Notes: generated from the letters alone by a model not told the origin. Counted from the stretch's first letter, positions 37,652 through 45,567 are shown. The stretch is DNA of 64,000 nt from Nostoc sp. TH1S01 (GCA_018993265.1 JAGKSW010000079.1:16865-80864); one strand, 5' to 3'. Numbers and translations are program-made.

Positions 37652-37680
37652 GATTTTGGATTGGTAATTAATCCAAAATC
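37652..37680. terminator. Bidirectional terminator between convergent genes
   Basis: GATTTTGGATT (37652-37662) pairs with AATCCAAAATC (37670-37680), an 11-bp perfect stem with a 7-nt loop, placed between the stop codons of the PBP gene and the DUF1825 gene. AT-rich flanks fit termination in either direction. Confidence 0.6.
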
Positions 37681-37695
37681 AAACTCTCAAATTAT

Positions 37696-38019
37696 CTAGG
37701 GCTGTTTTTCCAGTTCAGCTTTCATCCGTTCTAGAGTGAAGTGCATTTGATCAAACATCTGTTGAGGAGTGATGCCAAACTGACCAAGCTGAGTTTTTAA
37801 TTGTTCTACTGTCATTTGTGCCATGAAATCTTCTGATAGCTCGAATCGCTTCATAAAGATGCGATAGCGATCCATCATGGCTTCCATTTGTTCAATGAAC
37901 ATTTTTTTGCCTTCGCGGTCAAACTTGCCATAATTGTTACCAAGTTTGATTAAGGCTTGGTAATCTTCAAAAAGCTCTTTTGCTTCTTGCTGCACTATCT
38001 CAGAATCAAAGAATCCCAT
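37696..38019 (-). CDS. DUF1825 family protein
   Basis: The 107-aa soluble, highly charged and probably all-helical protein begins MGFFDSEIVQQEAKELFEDY and contains YGKFDREGKKMFIEQMEAMMDRYRIF-type residues in its middle, which I recognise as DUF1825, a family nearly confined to cyanobacteria and of unknown function. Length is typical. No signal peptide or catalytic motif is seen. It is a single gene with its own upstream region of about 180 bp. Confidence 0.85.
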   Translation of the reverse strand: MGFFDSEIVQQEAKELFEDYQALIKLGNNYGKFDREGKKMFIEQMEAMMDRYRIFMKRFELSEDFMAQMTVEQLKTQLGQFGITPQQMFDQMHFTLERMKAELEKQP

Positions 38020-38201
38020 GTTGCTTATATTTAACTGAGTAATGATACTCAGCAGCTTATAGTGATGCTTATATTTTTATTCTAGTGTAGGGGATTCATA
38101 GAGAAAACAAACTTCGGTTGAAGTACGGTTTTTAACCTAGATTCCAACACTTGACTTTAGTAGCTTTCTATTAATGTCTGAGAAGCACAGTTTTGTAGTT
38201 T

Positions 38202-39050
38202 CTAAGGATTGGCTGCTTTAAAAGTATTACATTGTTGTGGATCGCCTGTTTGAATACCTCGCTGAAACCAGCGTACCCTTTGGGCAGAACTGCCATGAGT
38301 AAAAGTTTCTGGCACTACATAACCCCTAGCTTGCTCTTGTAAGCGATCATCTCCAATACTACTAGCAGCATTTAAGGCTTCTTCTACATCACCTGTTTCT
38401 AAAATTTGCCGCGATCGCTGGGCGCGATTAGCCCAAACTCCGGCAAAACAATCGGCTTGTAGTTCCTGGCGCACAGATAATTGATTTGCTTCTACTTGAT
38501 CGGCTCGTTGTTGTCGCGATCGCACTTGCTCGGAAATCCCCAGCAAGTTCTGGACATGATGCCCAACTTCATGGGCAATGACGTAAGCTTGAGCAAAGTC
38601 TCCTGGTGCTTGGTAGCGATTCTTTAAATCGCGGTAAAAGCTCAAGTCGATATATACTTTTTGGTCTTGCGGGCAGTAAAATGGCCCCACTGCGGAACGC
38701 GCAAACCCACAGGCAGATTCTACCGCATCGGAATATAAAACTAACTTCGGCTTAACGTATCTTTCCCCACTTTGTTGAAATATCTCAGTCCAAGTATCTT
38801 CTGTATCAGCCAGCACTACGGAGACAAAATCAGCCATTTGGTCTTGGGCTGGTGTCTGGGGTGATTCTGTGCCTGGGCGATCGCTATGTGGGTTATTTTG
38901 TTCTAAAATTACTCTGGGATCACCACCCAATAGCGCCACCAACAACGATAGCAGCAGTGCGCCAATTCCACCTCCAACTACGGGAGCCGAAACGCGCATT
39001 CCCCGTCTATCTTCAACATTTGTACTCCGACGACCTAATTGCCAACGCAT
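38202..39050 (-). CDS. Neutral zinc metallopeptidase, YpfJ family
   Basis: The protein (282 aa from ATG 39050) has the RGMRVSAPVVGGGIGALLLS opening typical of the YpfJ/KPN_00925-like family, in which an N-terminal membrane segment (about 24-42) anchors the enzyme. The zincin motif HEVGHH (His160, Glu161, His164) is intact, and the family segment RQELQADCFAGVWA supplies the third zinc ligand region. The catalytic part should lie outside the cytoplasmic membrane. The natural substrate is unknown. A longer frame adds six residues upstream, but MRWQLGRRS matches the family start. Confidence 0.88.
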   Translation of the reverse strand: MRWQLGRRSTNVEDRRGMRVSAPVVGGGIGALLLSLLVALLGGDPRVILEQNNPHSDRPGTESPQTPAQDQMADFVSVVLADTEDTWTEIFQQSGERYVKPKLVLYSDAVESACGFARSAVGPFYCPQDQKVYIDLSFYRDLKNRYQAPGDFAQAYVIAHEVGHHVQNLLGISEQVRSRQQRADQVEANQLSVRQELQADCFAGVWANRAQRSRQILETGDVEEALNAASSIGDDRLQEQARGYVVPETFTHGSSAQRVRWFQRGIQTGDPQQCNTFKAANP

Positions 39051-39273
39051 AATTGCTGCTTGCCCCAATCACCAACAAAGCAAAATTTACAGCAGGTAAG
39101 ATAAAATCTATACCTACCCTTTAGCTATACTGTCTTGATATTACTGATTTCATCCGTTGAGTTCTTCTATCTTCGGTTAAACCAGCCACAAACGGCTGTA
39201 ATTCTTCAGACAGGTTGTTAATCGGATACAGTTCAGTTAACCTGCACAAATATTAATCAGGGAGAAAAAATTT

Positions 39274-39798
39274 ATGGGACTGTTTGACCAAATTCTCGGT
39301 GCTGTGACTAATCCCAATCAACAAGGCAGCTTGGGTCAACTCGGAGGGATTATCAACACTGTACAACAACTAAGCGATCGCACTGGCGCAGATGCCTCGA
39401 CAATCCAGTCTGTTTTAGGGATTGTGGGCAATTATGTGCGTTCTTCTTTACAACAAAAGCAAGCGACAGGTGGCGAAGCCGAAGCCCAAGCTTTGGTAAA
39501 TCAATATGCGGGTACCTCTCCTAACTCCCAAGCTGTAGATTCGCTGTTTTCTTTTGGGATGCAACAACAAGTGGCTGAGGCGGTCGCTCAACGTACTGGT
39601 TTAGATGCTGGGACTATTCAACAATTACTACCTTTAATAGTGCCAGTTGTGTTGAACTTTCTGCAATCAGGTGCCAACGCTCAAAATCCTCAATCTGGTA
39701 ATAATTCTGTGTTAAGTGCCTTTTTAGATTCTGATAGGGATGGCGATGTTGATATTGCTGATGCGATTCGGATGGCGAGTCAGTATCTCGGCAGATAA
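39274..39798 (+). CDS. DUF937 family protein with EF-hand-like C-terminal loop
   Basis: The 174-aa Gln/Ala-rich protein begins MGLFDQILGAVTNPNQQG, the typical opening of cyanobacterial DUF937 proteins. The C-terminal segment DSDRDGDVDIADAIR has the DxDxDGxxD calcium loop seen in EF-hand and dockerin-like motifs. Function is unknown; no signal peptide is present. ATG 39274 has GGGAG 10 nt upstream. The gene converges on the MoaD-like gene with a strong hairpin between. Confidence 0.8.
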   Translation: MGLFDQILGAVTNPNQQGSLGQLGGIINTVQQLSDRTGADASTIQSVLGIVGNYVRSSLQQKQATGGEAEAQALVNQYAGTSPNSQAVDSLFSFGMQQQVAEAVAQRTGLDAGTIQQLLPLIVPVVLNFLQSGANAQNPQSGNNSVLSAFLDSDRDGDVDIADAIRMASQYLGR

Positions 39799-39812
39799 TG
39801 GGGTTGATTTCC

Positions 39813-39857
39813 ACAGAATACATACGTTAGTCGTCAGAATCAGCGTATGTATTCTGT
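39813..39857. terminator. Bidirectional hairpin between convergent genes
   Basis: ACAGAATACATACG (39813-39826) pairs over 14 bp with CGTATGTATTCTGT (39844-39857), with a 17-nt loop. It sits between the DUF937 stop and the MoaD-like stop. There is no long T run, so termination is inferred from position. Confidence 0.5.
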
Positions 39858-39894
39858 ACCAATGACTTTTACCTTTTGCTTTTTGAGCTTTTTA

Positions 39895-40155
39895 CTACCC
39901 TCCACTCACAGGCGGAATCAGTACTACTTCATCACCATTTTGGATTATTGTATCTGGTTCAACAAAAATTAAATTGATGCCAAAGCGGGTGATATCACGC
40001 CATTTAGCGAGTTCTGGACGTTCTACAATCAGGCGATCGCACACGGCCTTCACAGGTGTACCTTCCGGAAATTCCAGCACTAATTCTGGAAGCTCAAAGG
40101 CTTCTTGATAAGCAGCGAATAATTTTACCGTGACTGTGATTGCAGATTTAGACAT
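39895..40155 (-). CDS. MoaD/ThiS family ubiquitin-like sulfur carrier
   Basis: The protein (86 aa from ATG 40155) has a beta-grasp pattern and ends in the diagnostic PPVSGG; the terminal Gly-Gly is adenylated and thiocarboxylated to carry sulfur. It resembles MoaD, the small subunit of molybdopterin synthase, but no MoaE or other molybdenum-cofactor gene is in the window, and cyanobacteria also use MoaD-like carriers in other sulfur pathways. The frame can be extended by five codons to 40170; MSKSAITV is the likely start. Confidence 0.82.
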   Translation of the reverse strand: MSKSAITVTVKLFAAYQEAFELPELVLEFPEGTPVKAVCDRLIVERPELAKWRDITRFGINLIFVEPDTIIQNGDEVVLIPPVSGG

Positions 40156-40170
40156 ACAAAAGCTTGGCAT

Positions 40171-40458
40171 TCTAGAACTTTTCTCAATCTAGAGTTTCCC
40201 AGACCGAAACATGGCACAGCAACTTGAGAACTTGTCATTTATAATCACTAGCACAACTTGGATGTGGCTAATGTTATTAGCAAAAATACTATCATTCATT
40301 AGTCCAGAAAAAATGATGAGAAAAGTAAACGTTACTGAGCCTGTCGAAGTGCGGGTTTGGTCTGTGTGTAAGATGAACCGCGACTTCAGTCGCAGGCGTG
40401 CAAGATTTGAATAAACTGAACTGATGCAAAAATTTACTCGCCACCAATCACAACAACA
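40171..40458. other. Intergenic stretch with doubtful ORF and palindrome
   Basis: This interval contains a 67-codon plus-strand frame (40211-40414) whose second half is a dispersed-repeat translation (GAGCCTGTCGAAGTGCGGG region), and a small palindrome CGCGACTTCAGTCGCAGGCG near 40379. I find no supported gene. Confidence 0.4.
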
Positions 40459-40764
40459 TTACTCCCAAGTGGAAACATCGCGCAGCACATCTGGGATTTC
40501 TCCCATCTCTAGGGGAAATTCTAGCAAAGTCTCTCTGTAACCTAAATATCCAGACTCCGCAAACGATAACAGCATTCGTTTGAGGGCAAACCAAACTTCT
40601 GATTCATATTCCCAATCACTATAACGCGAAGCTCGACCTGCAATTGAACGTAGCGCCCAAAAATAAGAATTTCTCACTACAGAACCACCTTTTTTAAACT
40701 CCGGTAAGTCTGAATAGTGGAGAAATAATACTTGATTTTCAATTCTGGCTTTCATAACAGCCAT
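40459..40764 (-). CDS. Conserved-looking hypothetical protein
   Basis: The 101-aa soluble protein begins MAVMKARIENQVLFLHYSDL and is rich in Trp, Tyr and Glu, with no signal peptide, membrane segment or motif I can name. Codon use and the length of the frame suggest a real gene. A second ATG lies at codon 4. It stands about 170 bp downstream of the TonB-dependent receptor gene on the same strand, behind an 11-bp palindrome, so it may or may not share that transcript. Confidence 0.65.
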   Translation of the reverse strand: MAVMKARIENQVLFLHYSDLPEFKKGGSVVRNSYFWALRSIAGRASRYSDWEYESEVWFALKRMLLSFAESGYLGYRETLLEFPLEMGEIPDVLRDVSTWE

Positions 40765-40805
40765 TTTAACGTGAGTTCGATGAATATCGTTTTGATATCA
40801 CCCCA

Positions 40806-40830
40806 GCCTATCTCCTCGTAGGAGATAGGC
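40806..40830. repeat. 11-bp palindromic hairpin
   Basis: GCCTATCTCCT (40806-40816) pairs perfectly with AGGAGATAGGC (40820-40830) around a 3-nt loop. It lies downstream of the TonB-dependent receptor gene in its direction of transcription. No T run follows, so it is either a weak terminator or a REP-like palindrome. Confidence 0.45.
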
Positions 40831-40932
40831 GTAAAACCTTCATTTTTTATTACTCCTCCCTCGCCTTTTAGAAGAGAGAGGCCTGTCGAATTCACTTCAT
40901 TTTAATTGATTGAGTCAGAAGTTGTGTGCATT

Positions 40933-43026
40933 CTACAAACTGGAACTTAAGCCCAAACGGAAAGTAAACCCAGGACTGTAGATGCGATTTACTCGCTCGT
41001 ATTGCTCACCCAGTAAATTTTCTAAGTACACTGTTAATCCTAAATTGCCAGCTATGGGGATGCGACCACTAAAATCTAAGTTTAAATAAGATGGAGCAAA
41101 ATCTGTAATTTGGTCTCCGGTTCTATTAAACAAGGCTCGACGCGCACCACTGTTGTATGTCATATACAAATTAGCTTGCCAACCGGAATTTTGATACCCA
41201 ACTCCAGCTTGAAGTAAAGAATAAGGAATCAAACCCAACTGTAAGCCTCTTTCTGAGCCTGTTTTGATTTGAGCATCTGTATAGGTGTAGTTGAGAAAAG
41301 TTGACCAGCCAGAATTTAGTTTGAGTTGTAAGGCGGCTTCTAAACCATTGGTATCTACTAGCCCGATATTTGCCCAGCGTCCGGCTACTATCCCCAGACG
41401 ATTATCTATACTGCTGCCGAAATAAGTAAACTGTCCAGTCAAATTGTCTGTGAATTTGATATCTACTCCCGCAGTCCAACTAGAGCCTGTTTCGGGTTCT
41501 AAATCAGGGTTGGGTTCCCAGCCATGAACTGTGTCATAAACGTATAACTGGTCTAGTCCAGGGTTGCGTTGTCCGCCAGCCCAACTTCCACGCATGGCAA
41601 GTGTGGGGGTGAGGGCATAACGCAAGCCCACGCTAGGATTGAGATAGTTACCGAATTCTGTATCAAAACTCTGCCTGAGTCCTAAATCTAGCTGGAAATT
41701 ATTAGTAATATTCCAACTATTGACAGCAAATAAAGCTGTGTTTAATAAATCTCTATTTTCGGTTTCATTATTAGCAATGCGAAGTGGGTTGGTACTCAAG
41801 ACATCACCGTTTAAGTTAGTATTTTTTAAATCCAATCCCCACCGTAATTTATTGTTCTGACTTAATTGCCACTCATGATCAATTCTGGCTGAAAACTGTT
41901 GTGTATCTAAAGCACCTGTCCGATAAAAGTTACCTGTTGGCCCGTAAGTGCTGAAATAGTTCTGATTATAACCAATGGTAGTAGTTAAATTAGAGCGATC
42001 GCCATTTCCTAAACGAGCTTTCCAAGATAAACCAATATTCAAGCCATCATGGTCTAAACGGTCTCTTTGCAGCGGGAAACCAAAATAAATTAAACCTCGA
42101 CGGCTACTCAAAGCAGTCACATCTAAATTTAAAGTATTTCGAGAATTTAAATCTATGCCGATGTTACCAAAATAAGTACTGGTTGCTGTATCTGCATTGA
42201 ATAAAAAACCTTGAGCATCGCGGTTTGCTGCACCTATAGGAACACGATAGCGGTTATCGGTGAAAAATCTTTCAAAGCTGAAGTTATATCTCGCAGCACC
42301 CACTGAACCACTAAAACTAGTCTGTTGATTATTTAAGCTTAAGGAACCATATTCTATACTGCCAGTTAGCTTTGGTTTACCGTAACCTTCTTTGGTGATA
42401 ATATTAACAACTCCACCAAAAGCTGAGGAACCATACAAAGTAGAAGCTACACCGCTAGATAATTCTACTCGTTCGATTGATTCTACAGGAATACTATTTA
42501 AATCTGTTGTGCCATGATAAGTGTTGATATTATTATTAATCGGTCTGCCATTAATTAAAAATACAGATTGATTAATTGAAGCTCCGCGATAATATGTGCC
42601 TGTATGAATATCTGCACCATGACCGACATCATTAATCGCAAAACCAGGCAATCTTTTTAAAACATCAGCAACGCTAGTAGCTCCCTGTTTTTGGATTTCT
42701 TCTTTTTCAATTACATACACAGGTGTGGAGCCAGATAAAGTATCTTGTTCTCCAATTACTTCTGTAGAAATATCTGCATCTTCAGCAGGTTGTGTTTCTA
42801 CTTCTGGCTGAACTTCTTGATTAACTTCTACATCAGTACCTGTTTCTTGAGTTAGTAATTCAGCACGAGTAATAGGTAACTCAAATTTTTTTAATTCAGG
42901 AAAATTTGAAGTTACTGGAGTTAATTCAGTGCCAGCTTGCTGTTGAATTTCAGTCTCAATGGCTTCAACAGGTAAAGTTATCAGTAAATTTGGTAAAGCA
43001 ACTAGCAGCCAACAATTATTTTTCAC
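40933..43026 (-). CDS. TonB-dependent outer-membrane receptor
   Basis: The protein (697 aa from GTG 43026) has a signal peptide (MKNNCWLLVALPNLLITLPVEA), a spacer of about 85 residues rich in Glu/Thr, a plug domain (about 100-225: PVYVIEKEEIQKQG, VFLINGRPINNN, VERVELSSG-like ERVELSSGVASTLYGSSAFGG) and a 22-strand barrel ending in a Phe-rich strand, FTFRLGLSSSL. The plug resembles cobalamin/catecholate receptors (BtuB/CirA group). The substrate is unknown; no siderophore synthesis or ABC transporter lies nearby. A TonB-like gene is at 5.8 kb. The frame extends nine codons to a TTG, but GTG 43026 gives a clean signal peptide and has GAGACGAG upstream. An inverted repeat lies 70 bp upstream. Confidence 0.92.
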   Translation of the reverse strand: MKNNCWLLVALPNLLITLPVEAIETEIQQQAGTELTPVTSNFPELKKFELPITRAELLTQETGTDVEVNQEVQPEVETQPAEDADISTEVIGEQDTLSGSTPVYVIEKEEIQKQGATSVADVLKRLPGFAINDVGHGADIHTGTYYRGASINQSVFLINGRPINNNINTYHGTTDLNSIPVESIERVELSSGVASTLYGSSAFGGVVNIITKEGYGKPKLTGSIEYGSLSLNNQQTSFSGSVGAARYNFSFERFFTDNRYRVPIGAANRDAQGFLFNADTATSTYFGNIGIDLNSRNTLNLDVTALSSRRGLIYFGFPLQRDRLDHDGLNIGLSWKARLGNGDRSNLTTTIGYNQNYFSTYGPTGNFYRTGALDTQQFSARIDHEWQLSQNNKLRWGLDLKNTNLNGDVLSTNPLRIANNETENRDLLNTALFAVNSWNITNNFQLDLGLRQSFDTEFGNYLNPSVGLRYALTPTLAMRGSWAGGQRNPGLDQLYVYDTVHGWEPNPDLEPETGSSWTAGVDIKFTDNLTGQFTYFGSSIDNRLGIVAGRWANIGLVDTNGLEAALQLKLNSGWSTFLNYTYTDAQIKTGSERGLQLGLIPYSLLQAGVGYQNSGWQANLYMTYNSGARRALFNRTGDQITDFAPSYLNLDFSGRIPIAGNLGLTVYLENLLGEQYERVNRIYSPGFTFRLGLSSSL

Positions 43027-43095
43027 TTCTCGTCTCACACCAAGTAACAACAATCACCAAAGGGTAATTTTGCGGTTGTTGCAAAACTTTGTCAA

Positions 43096-43110
43096 ACGAC
43101 ATATTGTCGT
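43096..43110 (-). promoter_or_regulatory. Inverted repeat, possible operator of the TonB receptor gene
   Basis: ACGACA-TAT-TGTCGT is a perfect 6-bp inverted repeat with a 3-nt centre, 70 bp upstream of the receptor start. TonB receptor genes are usually controlled by a repressor sensing metal or ligand. The site does not match the classical Fur box, so the regulator is unknown. Confidence 0.35.
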
Positions 43111-43181
43111 ATTTGTCATCAGAAATTAATGAATCAAGCAAATATTAGTATTCTATATTTTTGAAAAACTTATTAAATGTA

Positions 43182-43223
43182 AAAAACTAGAAGAGTAATT
43201 ATGATTACTCTTCTAGTTTTTTA
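43182..43223 (-). terminator. Strong terminator of the peptide gene
   Basis: A perfect 19-bp stem (43182-43200 with 43205-43223; core ACTAGAAGAGTAAT) has a 4-nt loop and A/T tracts at both outer ends. It begins 20 bp after the stop codon of the double-glycine peptide gene, so that gene probably makes a short monocistronic mRNA. Confidence 0.85.
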
Positions 43224-43243
43224 GCTTACTCATTAATTAACAC

Positions 43244-43465
43244 CTAACAGAAGGCATTATAGCCAAAGCCATAGCCACCATAGCTACCATAGCTACCGAA
43301 ACCACCGAAACCACCATAGCCTGCACTAAATCCAGATGATGTTGAATAAAAACCACCTTCAAGAGATAGTATTTCTTGGCTAGTTAGCTTATCCAAAAAG
43401 CTTTCAGAATCATCAAACAGTTCATAACCAAGAATATTTAATCCATTAATGGTAATATTCGCCAT
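43244..43465 (-). CDS. Double-glycine leader peptide with Gly/Tyr/Phe-rich core (RiPP/bacteriocin-like precursor)
   Basis: The 73-aa protein splits cleanly in two. Residues 1-38 are a charged leader (MANITINGLN..., then ELFDDSESFLDKLTSQEI and LSLEGG) ending in the Gly-Gly signal that C39 peptidase/ABC exporters cut; similar leaders with a DSESF segment are common in cyanobacterial bacteriocin-like precursors. Residues 39-73 are a low-complexity core with 12 Gly, 6 Tyr, 6 Phe, several Ser and one Cys as the last residue. ATG 43465 has GGAGCAAAG upstream, and a strong terminator follows. No modifying enzyme, peptidase or exporter gene lies nearby, so processing would be by enzymes encoded elsewhere. 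The function is unknown. Confidence 0.8.
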   Translation of the reverse strand: MANITINGLNILGYELFDDSESFLDKLTSQEILSLEGGFYSTSSGFSAGYGGFGGFGSYGSYGGYGFGYNAFC

Positions 43466-43682
43466 TAGCTTTGCTCCTTGATTTGCAAGTATTAGACCAA
43501 TGAATTTATGTTTTGTCTAATTTTGATGTTTGCAAAGCAATGAGATAAATTCAACATTTTCCAAAAAATAACTAGACATAAATTCGAGATTTAAGTCTGG
43601 AAAAATTTTTGTAGATTTGTATACAGCGTCTCTACAAAAACTGATAAATTACATTTTCATCAAGCAACGGTATAAGGTGGAA

Positions 43683-44597
43683 CTAAGCGATTTGGACTGC
43701 AAGTTGAATTTCTTGTTGCCAGCGATGGAGTAAATCTTTGGTTCTCTCGTAGGCAATTTTTTGGTTTTGATTTTCAAAATATTCAGATGCTTTATTTAAA
43801 TCAGCGATCGCTCTTTGATGATACCCTAGATAATACTGAGCTATGCCACGATTCAAATAAGCTTGACCATTACTAGGATCTAGCCTAATCACTTCCGAAA
43901 AATGATTGACGGCTGCGGTATTGTCTCCGTGACGACCACACACACAACCAAGGTTAAAGTAAGCTCTGTAATCATGAGCGTTAAACCGAATCGCTAAATT
44001 AAAGTCTTGCATTGCTGCGCCTAAATTATGCAACTGAAAATGCGCTAAACCTCTATCGTTGTAAATATCTGCAAACAATATTTTGGCGACTGCTGGAATT
44101 TGTGTTAGCGCCAAATTAAAATCTGTAATTGCAGATGTGTGATCACCAAGTGCATTATGCGCTACACCGCGATTATAGTAGGCGCGAAAATCTTGAGGTT
44201 TGTGAGCGATCGCTAAATTATCATCTTCAACAGCACTGATATAATTGCCTTGTCTGTAATATGCTAACCCCCGATTTAGATAAGCTTCGACATTATTTGG
44301 AGAAAAATTTATTGCTTGGGTACAATCAGCGATCGCTTGATAGTAATCTTGTAAATGAAGATAAGCAAGACAACGATTACTGTAGGCTACAGCATTTTTT
44401 CCCTTCTGAGCGATTGCTTGATTAAAGTGAACTATAGCTGCTTCATAGTTACCTTGCTGCATCTGCAACACACCCAAATTCACAGACTCGCTATTTAGGG
44501 TTTGCGCCAGAGATATTGGTAGAAATGAAAACTGACTCGCAAAAGTCACAGAAAACACAACTAGCAAACTGAATAAAAACCGCCAAAAATTAGTCAT
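43683..44597 (-). CDS. Exported TPR-repeat protein
   Basis: The protein (304 aa from ATG 44597) has an N-terminal hydrophobic signal (NFWRFLFSLLVVFSVTFASQ) and seven to eight tetratricopeptide repeats covering about residues 40-285, of the type GNYEAAIVHFNQAIAQ and PNNVEAYLNRGLAYYRQG. TPR arrays bind other proteins; the signal suggests location in the periplasm or thylakoid lumen. The frame also contains earlier starts (ATG 44606, TTG 44621). The gene lies between petJ and the peptide gene, all leftward, but hairpins on both sides suggest separate transcripts. Confidence 0.83.
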   Translation of the reverse strand: MTNFWRFLFSLLVVFSVTFASQFSFLPISLAQTLNSESVNLGVLQMQQGNYEAAIVHFNQAIAQKGKNAVAYSNRCLAYLHLQDYYQAIADCTQAINFSPNNVEAYLNRGLAYYRQGNYISAVEDDNLAIAHKPQDFRAYYNRGVAHNALGDHTSAITDFNLALTQIPAVAKILFADIYNDRGLAHFQLHNLGAAMQDFNLAIRFNAHDYRAYFNLGCVCGRHGDNTAAVNHFSEVIRLDPSNGQAYLNRGIAQYYLGYHQRAIADLNKASEYFENQNQKIAYERTKDLLHRWQQEIQLAVQIA

Positions 44598-44632
44598 AAT
44601 TATCATCGACAATTTCGGCAAAACAACATAAT

Positions 44633-44655
44633 CTGCGGGACAATTAGCCCCGCAG
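44633..44655 (-). terminator. Terminator-like hairpin after petJ
   Basis: CTGCGGG (44633-44639) pairs with CCCGCAG (44649-44655) around a 9-nt loop, 26 bp after the petJ stop on the minus strand. The trailing minus-strand sequence is ATTATGTTGTTTT, moderately T-rich. Confidence 0.6.
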
Positions 44656-44681
44656 TTTGTAAGACTATACTAGTCTATACT

Positions 44682-45020
44682 CTACTTCCAGTTTTTGTTG
44701 TTTGCTTCGTCTAATACGTAAGCAGCTACGTCTTCAATTTGATCAGCTTTTAGACGACCTTTAAAAGCAGGCATGGCATTTTTACCATTGGTTACTTGAG
44801 CAATAATGGCCTCTGCGGAGTTCATACCGTACTTATCTAAATCCTCTTTTTTCAAGGTCTTGGCAGCGTTAACTAAATTTTTACCGCCTGCATGACAAGA
44901 AGCACAATTAGCACTAAATACTTTAGCTCCATTTTCGATGTTGGCAGCTAAAGCTGGGGTGCTGAAGGCAAAAGTGAAGATAGCAATGCCTAACAGCAAA
45001 ACGGAAATAACTTTTTTCAT
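44682..45020 (-). CDS. petJ: Cytochrome c6
   Basis: The precursor (112 aa from ATG 45020) has a signal peptide ([19 protein letters not shown], cleavage after TPALA near residue 25) and a mature part of about 87 residues. Heme attachment is CASCH (Cys39, Cys42, His43), and the axial Met is in [11 protein letters not shown]. The [16 protein letters not shown] and VAAYVLDEA segments are characteristic of cytochrome c6. It carries electrons in the thylakoid lumen from cytochrome b6f to photosystem I or to terminal oxidase, replacing plastocyanin when copper is low. A longer frame reaches 45077, but the signal peptide sets the start at 45020. A GAC-N5-GTC palindrome lies 82 bp upstream. Confidence 0.96.
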   Translation of the reverse strand: MKKVISVLLLGIAIFTFAFSTPALAANIENGAKVFSANCASCHAGGKNLVNAAKTLKKEDLDKYGMNSAEAIIAQVTNGKNAMPAFKGRLKADQIEDVAAYVLDEANNKNWK

Positions 45021-45101
45021 GGAGTGTTCTCTCTGAAACCAACGTACATTTCGGACGATATCATTCTTAATTGTCAATTGATGAAATTCCCCTCGTCAAA
45101 A

Positions 45102-45112
45102 GACAGGCTGTC
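45102..45112 (-). promoter_or_regulatory. GAC-N5-GTC palindrome, possible PetR-type operator of petJ
   Basis: GACAGGCTGTC is an inverted repeat GACAG/CTGTC around one base, 82 bp upstream of the petJ start. It fits the GAC-N5-GTC pattern that, as I recall, was reported for the BlaI-family repressor PetR in petJ and petE promoters of Synechocystis. If so, petJ here would be under copper control. The regulator gene is not in the window. Confidence 0.45.
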
Positions 45113-45252
45113 AAACTTCGCTGTAATGATTGTGAATAGACAATTTCATCAGTTAAGAAAAACTCATATAAAAATAGGCGATCGCACTCTTGCTATACTT
45201 ACAATCAGTATGTAATTGGTAGCAGATCAATTTTCCTGTTTATCCGGCAGAA

Positions 45253-45366
45253 TGTTACATATAGTAATCTGGTTTGATTTTTGAAATTACTTGTCAAGGC
45301 TGGGAGTAGAAAGTAGGAAAGAGAATTTTTTGGATTTACTATACTTTTTCAGCAATCAAATATGAT
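45253..45366. repeat. Dispersed TTTGATTT-type inverted-repeat element
   Basis: ATATAGTAATCTGGTTTGAT opens the element and AGCAATCAAATATGATT-like sequence closes it. The opening matches ATATAGTAATCCGATTTGAT at about 47955. Copies differ in their interiors, as expected for short nonautonomous repeats. Confidence 0.5.
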
Positions 45367-45456
45367 TCCTAGAGAAAGATTTTTATGACAAGTAAAGCAT
45401 CTGGTCAAATAATAATTATTTTAGATTTTACTTGTTGACATCCAATCGAGAAATCA

Positions 45457-45567
45457 CTAGTAAAAAAAGGCTGAAGTATGAAGTCTGAAGTATGAAATGA
45501 AGAAACCCTTAGAGTGAGCTTTTCAGCAATTGATAATGGGTGCTTTATTTCTGCCTTACTGTACTAG
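45457..45567. mobile_element. 111-bp MITE-like element, copy B
   Basis: The ends are CTAGTAAA (45457-45464) and TGTACTAG (45560-45567); the interior matches copy A at 29683-29793 almost base for base (TGAAGTATGAAGTCTGAAGT, GAAACCCTTAGAGTGAGCTT). The length is the same, 111 bp. It lies directly downstream of the GNAT gene stop codon at 45576. Confidence 0.75.

Noticed and set aside
40211..40414. 67-codon plus-strand ORF next to the MoaD-like gene
   Set aside because: It has no ribosome binding site, its second half is translated from a dispersed-repeat type sequence, and it resembles no family I know.
43096..43110. Fur box upstream of the TonB-dependent receptor
   Set aside because: The site does not resemble GATAATGATAATCATTATC; it is kept only as an unassigned inverted repeat.
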